64,000 bases of DNA. Origin: Bradyrhizobium symbiodeficiens. Lineage in GTDB: Bacteria > Pseudomonadota > Alphaproteobacteria > Rhizobiales > Xanthobacteraceae. Where the stretch lies: positions 124,001 to 188,000 of the forward strand of contig NZ_CP029427.2 in assembly GCF_002266465.3 (NCBI RefSeq). Reading direction: 5' to 3'. Shown here one piece after another: positions 1 through 8,351 of this stretch. The first letter of the stretch is position 1; every line of letters starts with the position of its first letter. A model generated the notes under the pieces. It was not told the origin of the DNA. It ran no database searches and worked only from the letters and a program-made list of their open reading frames with translations. A program made the translations under genes and the position numbers.

Positions 1-20
1 TTCGAACCAAGCCGTTGAAT

Positions 21-737
21 TCATTTCGGTTTAGTTGCGCCAGGCAATTGCAGGGGTGGACCTGCGCCGGCGCCGCCCTGCGTTCCGCATTTGCTGTTCT
101 GGTCGAACAGGCCGCGTACCTTGCCGCTGTCCGATTCCACTCGTGAGACGCCTGTGGTCATGTCGACCACCAATCGGTCTCCTTGCAGCACGTTCTTGCA
201 CTGGGTCAGGACGACCTGGCCGGAACCGCCGAGCATGGTGATGAGATTGGTCCTGGTGTCGAACACGGCGGTGTCGCCGGTCACCACCTGGTCCTTTTGC
301 GTGACCACGACATTGCCGCGCGCCTCCAGACGCTTGATCGAGGAGCTGCCGCCGGGACCCGGCTGCGCCGACTGTATCGGCGCGCCCTTGGTCGCCTTGG
401 CTGCAGGCTGGGGCGTGGCGGGCTTGTCGCCGCCCGACTCGTAGAACACCACCAGCGTCTTCGAGGTCATGGTGGTGTCGCCCTGGATGACCTTCACATT
501 GCCGGCGAAGGTCGCCTCCTTCTTCTTGTCGCGCATCTCGAGCGAGGCGGCTTCGATCTGGATCGGCTGATCGCGGTTCTGCGAGAAGCCCTGCATCGCG
601 TTGGGGACGCCTTGCATCGTGCTCTGCGCAAATGCGGCGCCGGCTGCAGCAAGCGCGACAGTGGCGGCGAGTGCCGCCGCACCGACGATGACATTGCGCG
701 TGTGGTTGCGCGGAAAAGACCTGATCATGAAAATCAC
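21..737 (-). CDS. lptA: LptA/OstA-like periplasmic LPS-transport protein
   Basis: A 238-residue protein with an N-terminal signal peptide (hydrophobic Ala-rich stretch at about residues 15-37, ending AFAQ) and an OstA/LptA beta-jellyroll domain at about 55-200. The LptA family forms the periplasmic bridge that carries lipopolysaccharide from the inner-membrane LptBFG-C complex to LptD. The GTG start at 737 overlaps the lptC stop (GTGA), so the two are translationally coupled. An ATG three codons in is an alternative start. The C-terminal tail is Gly/Pro-rich. The stop lies 21 bases from the window edge; in related genomes lptB and rpoN follow, but they would be outside this window. Family assignment is firm. 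Confidence 0.9.
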   Translation of the reverse strand: MIFMIRSFPRNHTRNVIVGAAALAATVALAAAGAAFAQSTMQGVPNAMQGFSQNRDQPIQIEAASLEMRDKKKEATFAGNVKVIQGDTTMTSKTLVVFYESGGDKPATPQPAAKATKGAPIQSAQPGPGGSSSIKRLEARGNVVVTQKDQVVTGDTAVFDTRTNLITMLGGSGQVVLTQCKNVLQGDRLVVDMTTGVSRVESDSGKVRGLFDQNSKCGTQGGAGAGPPLQLPGATKPK

Positions 738-1453
738 TTTGAATTGGCAGATTTGTTCTTAGACTTGGCCGACGGCGCAGGCTCGACCGGCGCAGGCTGC
801 GCGGCGGCGGGGTCATCCAGCTTGTCCAGATGCATCACCACATTGCCCTCGAAACGGATGACGTCGCCGCCTTCCGTAATGCGCAGCTTGTCCGCGGTCA
901 GCGTGCCGTTGGTCAGCTTGACGTCGACGCGCTCGTCCGAGGAGACCGTGCCCTTGCCCATGTCCACGAAGGCCGAGTTCAGCCGCGCCTCATAGCCACT
1001 GGAGGTGCGCAGAAAGATATCCTTGTGCAAATCGAGCTGCTGCTGCTTGTTGTCGAAGCGGCCGGTGCGGGCATCGAGGAACAGGGTCGATTGGTCCTCC
1101 ATCAGCACTTTGGCGCGCAGGTCCTTGAGATCGACATGATCGGGATCGGTGACGTCCTGCGTCGCGGTCTTGGCCCAGAGCTCGTAGGGCCGCTGGTCCG
1201 GGGTGAAGCCGGAAAGATGCGGCGATTCCATCGTGATCTTGGTGCCCGACACCACCATGTTCTCGACGGTGAGCGGCAGCTCCGGAATCCTGAACTTGTT
1301 GAAGAACGCGATGTAGATGATCACGGCCATGGCGACGATCACCGTCGCCGGGACCGAGACCCGCAGAATCCGCACCAGGCGGCTGTGGCGCGCCGCGCTG
1401 GCAAACTTCGCCGCAAGCGCGGCGTCGTAGGTGGGATTGTGGGCCGAATTCAC
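734..1453 (-). CDS. lptC: LPS export ABC transporter periplasmic protein LptC
   Basis: A 239-residue bitopic protein with an N-terminal cytoplasmic tail, one transmembrane helix at about residues 29-51 and a periplasmic LptC/YrbK domain. It anchors the LPS bridge at the inner membrane and passes LPS from LptBFG to LptA. It reads from a GTG start with a GGAG ribosome-binding site a few bases upstream, and its stop overlaps the lptA start. The only unusual feature is a 15-bp tandem duplication just upstream of the ribosome-binding site. Assignment rests on the domain pattern plus the lptC-lptA arrangement. Confidence 0.9.
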   Translation of the reverse strand: MNSAHNPTYDAALAAKFASAARHSRLVRILRVSVPATVIVAMAVIIYIAFFNKFRIPELPLTVENMVVSGTKITMESPHLSGFTPDQRPYELWAKTATQDVTDPDHVDLKDLRAKVLMEDQSTLFLDARTGRFDNKQQQLDLHKDIFLRTSSGYEARLNSAFVDMGKGTVSSDERVDVKLTNGTLTADKLRITEGGDVIRFEGNVVMHLDKLDDPAAAQPAPVEPAPSAKSKNKSANSK

Positions 1454-1462
1454 CTGATCTCC

Positions 1463-1492
1463 AGGGTGCCTGCTAAGAGGGTGCCTGCTAAG
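1463..1492. repeat. 15-bp tandem duplication upstream of lptC
   Basis: Two identical 15-bp units (AGGGTGCCTGCTAAG on the plus strand) sit head to tail at 1463-1477 and 1478-1492, directly upstream of the lptC ribosome-binding site. It is seen directly; whether it affects expression is unknown. Confidence 0.85.
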
Positions 1493-1600
1493 CCTGTTCG
1501 GGTCGACGGTGCATTGTACCCGGCGCCGGCAAGATATGCAGCTGGCGACAGGCCGTTACGAAAGTGTCCGAAACGGGGCGGCAACTCCCTCCAGATCGGC

Positions 1601-2215
1601 TCAGGAGTGCGCGAAAATGTCCTCCTCCTCCCAGCCCTGGAGGTCGAGCAGGGCGCGGGTGGGCAGGAAGTCGAAACAGGCTTTGGCCAGCGCGGTGCGG
1701 CCCTCACGCACCAGCATGGCGTCGAGCCGCTCGCGCAGGGCATGCAGGTGCAGCACGTCGGAAGCGGCATAAGCGAGCTGCGGCTCGGTCAGGCTGTCGG
1801 AACCCCAATCGCTGGACTGCTGCTGCTTGGAGAGATCGACATTGAGCACCTCGCGCACCAGGTCTTTCAGGCCGTGGCGGTCGGTGTAGGTGCGGATCAG
1901 GCGGGAGGCAATCTTGGTGCAATAAATCGGGCCGGTCATGACGCCGAAGGTCTGGTACAGCACCGCGACGTCGAACCGCGCGAAGTGGAAGATTTTTGTG
2001 ATGGCGGGATTGGCCAGAAGGGCCTTCAGGTTCGGCGCGTCGGTGTGGCCTTTGGGGATCTGCACCACGTCGGCGCTGCCGTCGCCGGGCGAGAGCTGCA
2101 CCACGCAGAGCCGGTCGCGGTGCGGGTTCAGCCCCATGGTCTCGGTGTCGATCGCCACCGCTCCGGTGTAGCGGGACAGGTCGGGCAGGTCGCCGCGATG
2201 CAGGCGTACGGTCAT
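1601..2215 (-). CDS. rnd: Ribonuclease D-like 3'-5' exonuclease (short form)
   Basis: A 204-residue DEDDy-type exonuclease. Visible active-site elements are the DTE motif near residue 23 (IDTETMGL), the FHFARFD segment near residue 80 and the C-terminal YAASDVLHL motif carrying the Tyr and Asp of the DEDDy class. The family trims RNA 3' ends, including tRNA precursors. It is about half the length of E. coli RNase D because it has only the exonuclease domain and lacks HRDC domains; this short form is common in alphaproteobacteria. It lies between ubiA and lptC on the same strand and could share a transcript with them. Confidence 0.88.
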   Translation of the reverse strand: MTVRLHRGDLPDLSRYTGAVAIDTETMGLNPHRDRLCVVQLSPGDGSADVVQIPKGHTDAPNLKALLANPAITKIFHFARFDVAVLYQTFGVMTGPIYCTKIASRLIRTYTDRHGLKDLVREVLNVDLSKQQQSSDWGSDSLTEPQLAYAASDVLHLHALRERLDAMLVREGRTALAKACFDFLPTRALLDLQGWEEEDIFAHS

Positions 2216-2320
2216 GGCGTGTCAAAACCTCGGGTCTATTCGGTTACGTCGTCGCAATGGCGAATTCGGATTGCCCGCGATGTAGCCATTGCCGGCGGGC
2301 CGCGCAAGCACGGGCTTCGC

Positions 2321-3646
2321 TCAGATCGCCGCCAGCATGATGCAGATCATCGCCGCAACCGCAATGCGGCTGGGGCCGTCGCGGAAGGCGTACAGAATCG
2401 GATCATCGGGCATCTCGCGGCGGTGCGCCATCATCAGGGCGCGGCCGAACCAGTACAGCAGCAGCGGATTGAGCAGCCACAGCATCCAGGGACGGCTGTA
2501 GAGCGGCGTCACCGCGGACGAGGAGACGTAGAGCGAGAACACGGTCACCGCGTTCATCGCGCTCGCCGCCGCCATCGCGGCGATGATTTGCAGGTCGGTG
2601 ACGCGATAGTCGCGATTGGAGGGATCGGAAAGGCCCGCGCTCTCGCGCATGCTGAGCTCGCTGAAGCGCTTGATCAGCGCCAGCGAGGTGAACACGAACA
2701 GCGAGAAGATCAGCAGCCATTCCGACAGCACCACGCCGACGCCGACCGCGCCGGCAACGATGCGAAGCGTATAGAGACCGGCGAGCGTGACGATGTCGAC
2801 CAGCATCTTGCGCTTGAGCACGAGCGAATAGGCGATGGTGGTGGCGAGATAGGCGCCGAGCACGGCGAGGAACAGCGGCGAGATGCAGAGGGAGGCTGCG
2901 ACCGCGAACAGCCACAATACGGGGATCGCCGATAGCGCGGACGAGATCGGCAAATCTCCGGCGGCGAGCGCGCGATGGCGCTTGGTCGGATGCTGCCGGT
3001 CGGCGGCGAGATCCAGCAGGTCGTTCATCAGATAGGCGCCGGATGCACAGGCCGAGAACGCCAGGAACGCCAGCAGCGCCGAGCCGAAGCTGGCAAAATT
3101 CAACTGATGCGCGGTGATGACAGGCACGAACACCAGCGTGTTCTTGGCGTATTGATAGACGCGCAGCGCCTTGGCCCAGGTCTTGAGGCTCACGCGACCG
3201 CGGCTACGCGCGGCAATGCGCGCGATGGCGCCACGATCGAACGGCAGATCTTCGCCTGCAGCCAGATCGGCCGACGCGACCACGCCGTCGAAGCCGAGAT
3301 GCGCCGCGATACCGGCAGCATGATCGGCAAAACGGCCGGCGACCAGGTAGACCTTCTCGCCGCGCGCCCGCGCCGCCAGCGCTTGGTTCAGCACGTCGGG
3401 ATCATAGGGCAGACGGGCGTAGTCGATCTCGGCGCCCGCCAGGATATCGGTGAGCGCCGCCATGCCCGGGCGTCCGCCGGCGCCGAAGCGGGCCAGCAGG
3501 CGGCCGGGGCTGGAGAACAGCGCCTCCATCAGCAGCTCTGACCGCAGCAGTCCGCCTTCGAGATCGATGACGAGCGTCCGCGCGGCCGCCGCCGTGGGCA
3601 ACGGCTCGGGCACGCCAGGATCGTACTGCCGGGCAGGCTGCTCCAT
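2321..3646 (-). CDS. HAD-UbiA fusion: polyprenyl-phosphate phosphoribosyltransferase-like membrane protein
   Basis: A 441-residue protein. Residues about 20-145 form a HAD-phosphatase-like domain in which motif I reads DLEGG, not the canonical DxDGT, so the second acidic residue is altered. Residues about 150-441 are a UbiA-type prenyltransferase with about nine membrane helices and the motif NDLLDLAADRQHPTKR near residue 210. That NDxxDxxxD...HPxKR pattern matches decaprenyl-phosphate phosphoribose synthase (mycobacterial Rv3806c) and rhizobial NoeC-like proteins better than ubiquinone-type UbiA. The probable reaction is transfer of phosphoribose to a polyprenyl phosphate, giving the substrate of the DprE1/DprE2-like pair encoded at 7608-9677. 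The substrate is inferred; the family is clear. Confidence 0.78.
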   Translation of the reverse strand: MEQPARQYDPGVPEPLPTAAAARTLVIDLEGGLLRSELLMEALFSSPGRLLARFGAGGRPGMAALTDILAGAEIDYARLPYDPDVLNQALAARARGEKVYLVAGRFADHAAGIAAHLGFDGVVASADLAAGEDLPFDRGAIARIAARSRGRVSLKTWAKALRVYQYAKNTLVFVPVITAHQLNFASFGSALLAFLAFSACASGAYLMNDLLDLAADRQHPTKRHRALAAGDLPISSALSAIPVLWLFAVAASLCISPLFLAVLGAYLATTIAYSLVLKRKMLVDIVTLAGLYTLRIVAGAVGVGVVLSEWLLIFSLFVFTSLALIKRFSELSMRESAGLSDPSNRDYRVTDLQIIAAMAAASAMNAVTVFSLYVSSSAVTPLYSRPWMLWLLNPLLLYWFGRALMMAHRREMPDDPILYAFRDGPSRIAVAAMICIMLAAI

Positions 3647-3922
3647 CCGAAAACGCTCTGACTTGCCGCAAACTGACCGGCATCCGGCCGGGGAGCAGGG
3701 AAATGGACGGTCGCGAGCCTAGGGGACATTCGCTAAAGGCGGCTTAATCGGGCAGGCAAGCCTGTGGTGGATTCACCGGGTCTACCCCGCTGTTGCGCGG
3801 ATCCCACAACCTCGGGTGACGTTCGTGTTCCGCCATGATGTGAGCCATGCGCCCGATGGAAATCGTCCCCGCCCACCCCATCTGCCAGTTTCCCTCATCC
3901 CATTACCTTGAACCAGGTGTCC

Positions 3923-5194
3923 ATGACCGAACAGACGCTCGCCGCGCCGATCAACGATCCTTCGGAACGCCAGCGCGGTTTCTCGCGCTACCAGGCGCTC
4001 CTCATCGCGCTGCTCGCGTTCACGCAGTTCACGATCATCCTCGACTTCATCATTATGTCGCCGCTCGGCGCCATCCTGATGCCCGCGCTCGACATCACGG
4101 CCACCCAATTCGGCGTCGCGGTGTCGGCCTATGCCTTCAGCGCCGGACTGTCGGGCATCCTCGCCGCCGGCTTTGCCGATCGCTTCGACCGCAAGCGCCT
4201 GCTGTTGTTCTTCTATGTCGGCTTCACGCTCGGCACCATGCTGTGCGCCGCCGCGCCGAACTACCACGTGCTGCTGCTCGGCCGGATCGTGACCGGATTG
4301 TTCGGCGGCGTGATCGGCGCGGTGGTACTCGCCATCGTCACCGATTTGTTCGCGCTGCATTTGCGCGGCCGCGTGATGGGATTCATCCAGACCGCGTTCG
4401 CCGCGAGCCAGGTGCTCGGCATTCCCGCTGGACTGTTCCTCGCCAATCACTGGAGCTGGCATGTCTGCTTCATCGCGATCGTCATCGTGTCGATCGCCGC
4501 GATCGCGATCATCGCCTTCGCCATGGAGCCGGTCGACGCGCATCTGAAGCTGAAGCAGGATAGAAACCCGTTCCACCATCTGGTCGCGACGATCGGTGAG
4601 CCGCGCTACACGCTGGCCTTCTTCGTCACGACGCTGCTGGCGACCGGCGGCTACATGCTGATGCCGTTCTCGAGCGCCTTCACCGTGCACAATCTCGGCA
4701 TCGACATCACGCATCTGCCGACGATCTATCTCGTCTCCGGCCTGTTCAGCATCGTCACGGGGCCGCTGGTCGGCCGGGCGAGCGATGCGTTCGGCAAATA
4801 TCCGACCTTCGTGTTCGGCTGCGTGATGACCGTCATCATGGTGCTGATCTACACCCATCTCGGTCACGTCTCGCTCGTGACCGCGATCACCGTCAACGTG
4901 CTGATGTTCGTCGGCATCTTCTCGCGCATGATCCCATCGCAGGCCCTGATGTCGGCAATCCCCGATCCCGACCAGCGCGGCTCCTTCAGCGCGGTCAGCG
5001 CCTCGCTGCAACAACTCTCCGGCGGCCTCGGCTCGGTCCTCGCCGGCGCGATCATCGCGCAAGCGCCCGACGGCTCGCTGCTCCATTTCGACCGGATCGG
5101 CTACGTCGTCGTCGCGACGACGATCATCACGCTGGTCGCGATGTATTTCGTGCAGAGGGCGGTGGCGGAGCGGGCGGGTCAAAGCGTGGTGTGA
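3923..5194 (+). CDS. Major facilitator superfamily transporter (12-TM, DHA1-like)
   Basis: About 423 residues from ATG 3923 (MTEQ...). An in-frame TTG at 3908 would add five residues, but the ATG is preferred. There are roughly twelve hydrophobic helices. The MFS loop 2-3 motif appears as GFADRFDRKRL near residue 85, and a related segment (GRASDAFGK) follows in the second half. Such proteins are proton-driven exporters of small molecules; the substrate cannot be read from the sequence. It is divergent from the ubiA-like gene. The reading frame resumes directly after its stop as a serine-recombinase remnant, which suggests a rearrangement at this 3' end. Confidence 0.85.
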   Translation: MTEQTLAAPINDPSERQRGFSRYQALLIALLAFTQFTIILDFIIMSPLGAILMPALDITATQFGVAVSAYAFSAGLSGILAAGFADRFDRKRLLLFFYVGFTLGTMLCAAAPNYHVLLLGRIVTGLFGGVIGAVVLAIVTDLFALHLRGRVMGFIQTAFAASQVLGIPAGLFLANHWSWHVCFIAIVIVSIAAIAIIAFAMEPVDAHLKLKQDRNPFHHLVATIGEPRYTLAFFVTTLLATGGYMLMPFSSAFTVHNLGIDITHLPTIYLVSGLFSIVTGPLVGRASDAFGKYPTFVFGCVMTVIMVLIYTHLGHVSLVTAITVNVLMFVGIFSRMIPSQALMSAIPDPDQRGSFSAVSASLQQLSGGLGSVLAGAIIAQAPDGSLLHFDRIGYVVVATTIITLVAMYFVQRAVAERAGQSVV

Positions 5195-5329
5195 CGGGCG
5201 GCGGCGGCTGGCGCGGGGTCGCGTATCGGGGACATCTCGCGCGCAACCAGCCTGAGCCGGCAGACCGTGCATCGCATCCGTGACGACCAGGACGCCGCCC
5301 ACGGCGCTCTTGCGCGTTGGGACGCTTGA
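5195..5329 (+). pseudogene. Remnant of a site-specific serine recombinase C-terminus (HTH domain)
   Basis: Immediately after the MFS stop codon, in the same frame, a 44-codon open stretch ends at TGA 5327-5329. It contains GDISRATSLSRQTVHRIRDD and a terminal ALARWDA. This is the helix-turn-helix tail usual for resolvase/invertase-family recombinases in rhizobia (pattern IGDIxRATGLSRQTVxRIxDD). No catalytic domain is present nearby, so this is only the 3' end of a lost gene. It was identified by translating the intergenic DNA; similarity is from memory of the family, not a search. Confidence 0.6.
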
Positions 5330-5479
5330 TAGCCGGTGCGTGCCTTATCCGGTCCCGCCGTCACTATTCGTCACCGTAGCTCCTGTTCCACATTCAGGTG
5401 AACCAACGCTGGGCCTACGATGACCAAAGTTGCAAGTATCACCTATTGGTCGAAAATCTCGTAAGTCAGGTCAAGGCGC

Positions 5480-5977
5480 ATGAGACCTCCAATGAAGCTC
5501 AGACTTGCCGCCGCGATGCTCGCCGCAAGCCTCCCGCTCGCATCGATGGCTTTCGCCCAAGGCACCGCGCCAGCTGACCTTGCGGTGATCGATGCCTGCC
5601 TGAAGACCGCGGAGAAAACCGGCGGTTTCGGCGGCGCGTGCGTCGGGCTCGTCGCCGACCCCTGCATCAAAGCGGCAAAGGGCGAGAATGACGACGTCGC
5701 CAAATGGAAAGCCTGCGCGGCGCGCGAACTCGCCGTCTGGACGCAGAAAACCAGTGAGGCGCTAAAGAAGGTTAAGGCCGGCGGGTTCACCGACGTGATC
5801 AAGGCGGTCGAGGAATCCCAGAAAACTTTCGCCGCGTCACGTGATCGCTTCTGCGCGGTCTTCGACAAAGTCGAGCCCGGCATGTACCCGGGCGACGCGA
5901 GCTACTGCCGCCTGCGCGAGACCGCGAACCGCTCGCTGAGCCTGATCAAGCTCGGCGCTGCGGTCAACGAGCACTGA
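5480..5977 (+). CDS. Secreted DUF1311 (LprI-like) small protein
   Basis: A 165-residue protein with a clear Sec signal peptide (MKLRLAAAML... to AFAQ, cleavage near residue 30). The mature part has five cysteines and a Trp/Cys segment (KWKACAARELAVW) that resembles the DUF1311/LprI family; some members inhibit lysozyme. A second ATG four codons in (5492) is an alternative start. It stands alone between the recombinase remnant and tRNA-Leu. The function is not established, and the periplasmic location is inferred from the signal peptide. Confidence 0.7.
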   Translation: MRPPMKLRLAAAMLAASLPLASMAFAQGTAPADLAVIDACLKTAEKTGGFGGACVGLVADPCIKAAKGENDDVAKWKACAARELAVWTQKTSEALKKVKAGGFTDVIKAVEESQKTFAASRDRFCAVFDKVEPGMYPGDASYCRLRETANRSLSLIKLGAAVNEH

Positions 5978-5984
5978 GACCTCT

Positions 5985-6271
5985 TAGGCTCTTGGGGTCA
6001 TCAGCTTTGCCGACGTTTTCCCACATCGCGACGACGGCTTCGGCCGCGAGCGCGGTGGACGTCGTTCATAGCTCACCTAGCATCCGGGCAACGGCTGTCG
6101 GCGCGTGCCTGAGCGACTGAAGCCAGCCGCCTCCAGATCGCCTGCGATCCGAGCCGACCCGACGAGCGATGTAGGCCATTCGGTACGCCTTGAACGCCGT
6201 GCCTCGGTTTTGTGTACCGGTCAGCAGCTCAAATTCCCTGCAAAAGCGATTTCAATCGCCTGAGTGGGAGG
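5985..6271 (-). other. Gap between DUF1311 gene and tRNA-Leu; weak coding remnant on the minus strand
   Basis: No intact gene. On the minus strand an open stretch of about 60 codons runs from roughly 6257 to a stop near 6072 without a convincing start codon or ribosome-binding site. It includes AFKAYRMAYIARRVG. It lies directly beyond the 3' end of tRNA-Leu, a position often used by integrating elements. I do not recognise the product; it may be a decayed gene or chance. Confidence 0.25.
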
Positions 6272-6358
<87 letters not shown>

Positions 6359-6382
6359 ATGCCGTTTGGGGCACGGAGGCGG

Positions 6383-6411
6383 TTACTACGGTTCGGTGAC
6401 GCCGTTGTCAA
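6383..6411 (-). promoter_or_regulatory. Probable sigma70 promoter for tRNA-Leu
   Basis: On the minus strand a perfect TTGACA (-35, 6406-6411) is followed after 17 bp by TAGTAA (-10-like, 6383-6388), placing the start about 18 nt before the mature tRNA 5' end. The -10 match is weak (3/6), the -35 and spacing are ideal. Confidence 0.55.
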
Positions 6412-6509
6412 TTCATGCTTCAAGCCGGGTTCGGGATGCCGATTGCGCATCGCAAACCGGCCCGATACAAGCCTGACACGACGCACTCTTTTCCGCAGGA
6501 ACGGCTCCC

Positions 6510-7475
6510 ATGGCATCGAATCTGGAAACGCTCGTCACGGTTTTCGGCGGATCGGGATTTTTGGGCCGGAATGTGGTCCGCGCGCTGTGCCGGCGGGATT
6601 ACCGGGTCCGGGCCGCGGTGCGGCGGCCGGAACTGGCCGGATACCTCCAGCCCTCGGGCAAGGTCGGGCAGGTCCACACCATTCAAGCCAATCTGCGCTA
6701 TCCGGCTTCGGTCGAGGCGGCGGTGCGTGATTCGGATGTCGTGATCAACCTGGTCGGCATCCTTGCCGAGGGCGGCGCGCAGAGCTTTGACGCCGTCCAG
6801 GCCAAGGGCGCCGAGACCGTCGCCAAGGCGGCCGCGGCCGTTGGCGCCCGAATGGTGCATGTCTCGGCGATCGGCGCCGATGCGGAATCGCCCTCGGCCT
6901 ACGCGCGCGCCAAGGCCGCCGGCGAGCAGGCGGTTCTGGCTGCGGTGCCCTCGGCCACGATCTTCCGTCCCTCCGTGATTTTCGGGCCCGAGGACCAGTT
7001 CACCAACCGCTTCGCCGCGCTGGCCCGGATGTCGCCGGTGCTGCCGCTGATCGGCGGCGAGACGAAGATGCAGCCGGTCTATGTCGGCGACGTCGCCACC
7101 GCGATCGCGGACGCTGTCGACGGCAAGGCCAAGGCGGGCGCGACCTACGAACTCGGTGGCGCGGAAGTGCTGACCATGCGCGAGATCATCGAGGCCATCC
7201 TGGAGATCATCGACCGCGAGCGGATGCTGATCCCGCTGCCGTTCGGCCTCGCCCGCTTCAAGGCCGCCTTCCTGCAATTCGCGCCGGGCGCGTTCAAGCT
7301 GACGCCGGACCAGGTCACGCTGCTGGAGCACGACAACGTCGTGTCGGATGCGGCGAAGGCCGCCGGCCTCACGCTGGAAGGGCTCGGTATCACCCCCGAT
7401 TCGCTGGAAGCGATCGCCCCGCAATATCTCTGGCGTTTCCGCCCCCAGGGCCAGTTCCAGCGGATGGGCGTGTGA
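6510..7475 (+). CDS. Complex I NDUFA9-family NAD(P)-binding protein (atypical SDR)
   Basis: A 321-residue Rossmann protein with an N-terminal GGSGFLGRNVV dinucleotide-binding motif (about residues 13-23) and the extended/atypical SDR segment VHVSAIGADAES...YARAKAAGE near 115-140. The Tyr-x-x-x-Lys pair is degenerate (Y-A-R-A-K). The family is related to the NDUFA9 subunit of mitochondrial complex I and is common in alphaproteobacteria, where its role is unsettled: possible complex I assembly, quinone biosynthesis or lipid metabolism. ATG 6510 is the natural start. It converges on the dprE2-like gene across a palindromic repeat. Confidence 0.82.
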   Translation: MASNLETLVTVFGGSGFLGRNVVRALCRRDYRVRAAVRRPELAGYLQPSGKVGQVHTIQANLRYPASVEAAVRDSDVVINLVGILAEGGAQSFDAVQAKGAETVAKAAAAVGARMVHVSAIGADAESPSAYARAKAAGEQAVLAAVPSATIFRPSVIFGPEDQFTNRFAALARMSPVLPLIGGETKMQPVYVGDVATAIADAVDGKAKAGATYELGGAEVLTMREIIEAILEIIDRERMLIPLPFGLARFKAAFLQFAPGAFKLTPDQVTLLEHDNVVSDAAKAAGLTLEGLGITPDSLEAIAPQYLWRFRPQGQFQRMGV

Positions 7476-7493
7476 AGCACCACTCTCTCCGCC

Positions 7494-7581
7494 GTCATGG
7501 CCGGACTTGACCCGGCCATCCACGTCTCTGCTAAACGCGGATGCCAAGAACGTGGATGCCCGGCACAAGGCCGGGCATGAC
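7494..7581. repeat. Palindromic intergenic repeat, GTCATG...CATGAC family (copy 1)
   Basis: An imperfect long inverted repeat flanked by GTCATG and CATGAC, with internal GGCCGG/CCGGGC hairpins and a central pair CCACG/CGTGG. It lies between two convergent genes. It is the same family as the copy at 11466-11559 and related to 14051-14151 and 17241-17305. Confidence 0.8.
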
Positions 7582-7607
7582 GAGACTGTGTGCAAGCCGC
7601 AAGAACC

Positions 7608-8348
7608 TCAAAACTTCAACTTCTTGAACACCGCTTCCGGCAGCGTCTTGATGATCAGCATCACGAGGCGCCATTTGCCGCTGACATAGATGACGTCGGT
7701 CTTGTTCTCGACCGCGCGGAGAATGGCATCGCCGACCACCGGTGCTTCGACGGTCAGAGGGCCAATCAGCTTCATGCCTTCCGTCATCCTGGTGCGGACG
7801 AAGCCGGGCTTGACGGTGACGACATGCACGCCGCCACGGCTGGCGCGGGCGCGCAGGCCGGAGAGGAAGGCGGAGAAGCCGGCCTTGGCCGAGCCATAGA
7901 CATAGTTCGAGGCCCGCCCGCGATCACCGGCCACGGACGACACGCCGACGATCGTGCCGCTGCCGCGCGCCAGGAATTTTTCGGCGAACAGGCCGAGGAT
8001 CAGCGCGGGCCCTTCGTAGTTCGAGCGCATGATCGCGGTGGCGTGGACGAGGTCGCTCTCGGCATCCTGCTGCACACCGAGCAGGCCGACGATGGAGATG
8101 ACGATTTCGGGCAGCGCGGGAAGAGCTCCGACAAAGCTCTCGAACGCGGCGGTGTCGAGCACATCGAATTTGTGGAGGCCGACCTCGACATTGTAACGCG
8201 CGCGCAGATCGGCGGCATCTGGCTCCAGCGCGGCAACGTCGCGGCCGGCAAGGGCAACATCGTATCCCGCTTTGGCAAAGGCGCGCGCCGCGGCGCGGCC
8301 GATGTCGGAGGAGCCGCCGAGCACCAATACGGATTTGCGTGACGTCAC
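7608..8348 (-). CDS. DprE2-like short-chain dehydrogenase (decaprenylphosphoryl-2-keto-ribose reductase family)
   Basis: A 246-residue classical-size SDR: cofactor motif GGSSDIGRAAA near residue 11, active-site SSVAGDRG... followed by YVYGSAKAG, giving the YxxxK pair near residue 155. The C-terminus (PEAVFKKLKF) has the amphipathic tail typical of DprE2. In mycobacteria DprE2 uses NADH to reduce the 2-keto intermediate made by DprE1, giving decaprenylphosphoryl arabinose. The GTG start at 8348 lies three bases after the dprE1-like stop, so the two are almost certainly co-translated. The substrate is inferred from this pairing and from the UbiA-like gene nearby. Confidence 0.8.
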   Translation of the reverse strand: MTSRKSVLVLGGSSDIGRAAARAFAKAGYDVALAGRDVAALEPDAADLRARYNVEVGLHKFDVLDTAAFESFVGALPALPEIVISIVGLLGVQQDAESDLVHATAIMRSNYEGPALILGLFAEKFLARGSGTIVGVSSVAGDRGRASNYVYGSAKAGFSAFLSGLRARASRGGVHVVTVKPGFVRTRMTEGMKLIGPLTVEAPVVGDAILRAVENKTDVIYVSGKWRLVMLIIKTLPEAVFKKLKF

Positions 8349-8351
8349 GGC

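Noticed and set aside
830..2935. Very long open frame on the plus strand opposite lptC, rnd and ubiA
   Set aside because: It is antisense to three clearly recognisable genes, and its translation is a low-complexity Arg/His/Gly mixture typical of GC-rich shadow frames.
3782..5302. 506-codon minus-strand open frame opposite the MFS gene
   Set aside because: His/Asp/Arg-rich antisense translation; the plus strand encodes a convincing 12-helix transporter.
5195..5329. MFS protein with a genuine C-terminal DNA-binding domain through stop readthrough
   Set aside because: A plain TGA with no readthrough context separates them, and the remnant lacks the recombinase catalytic part; a decayed gene is simpler.
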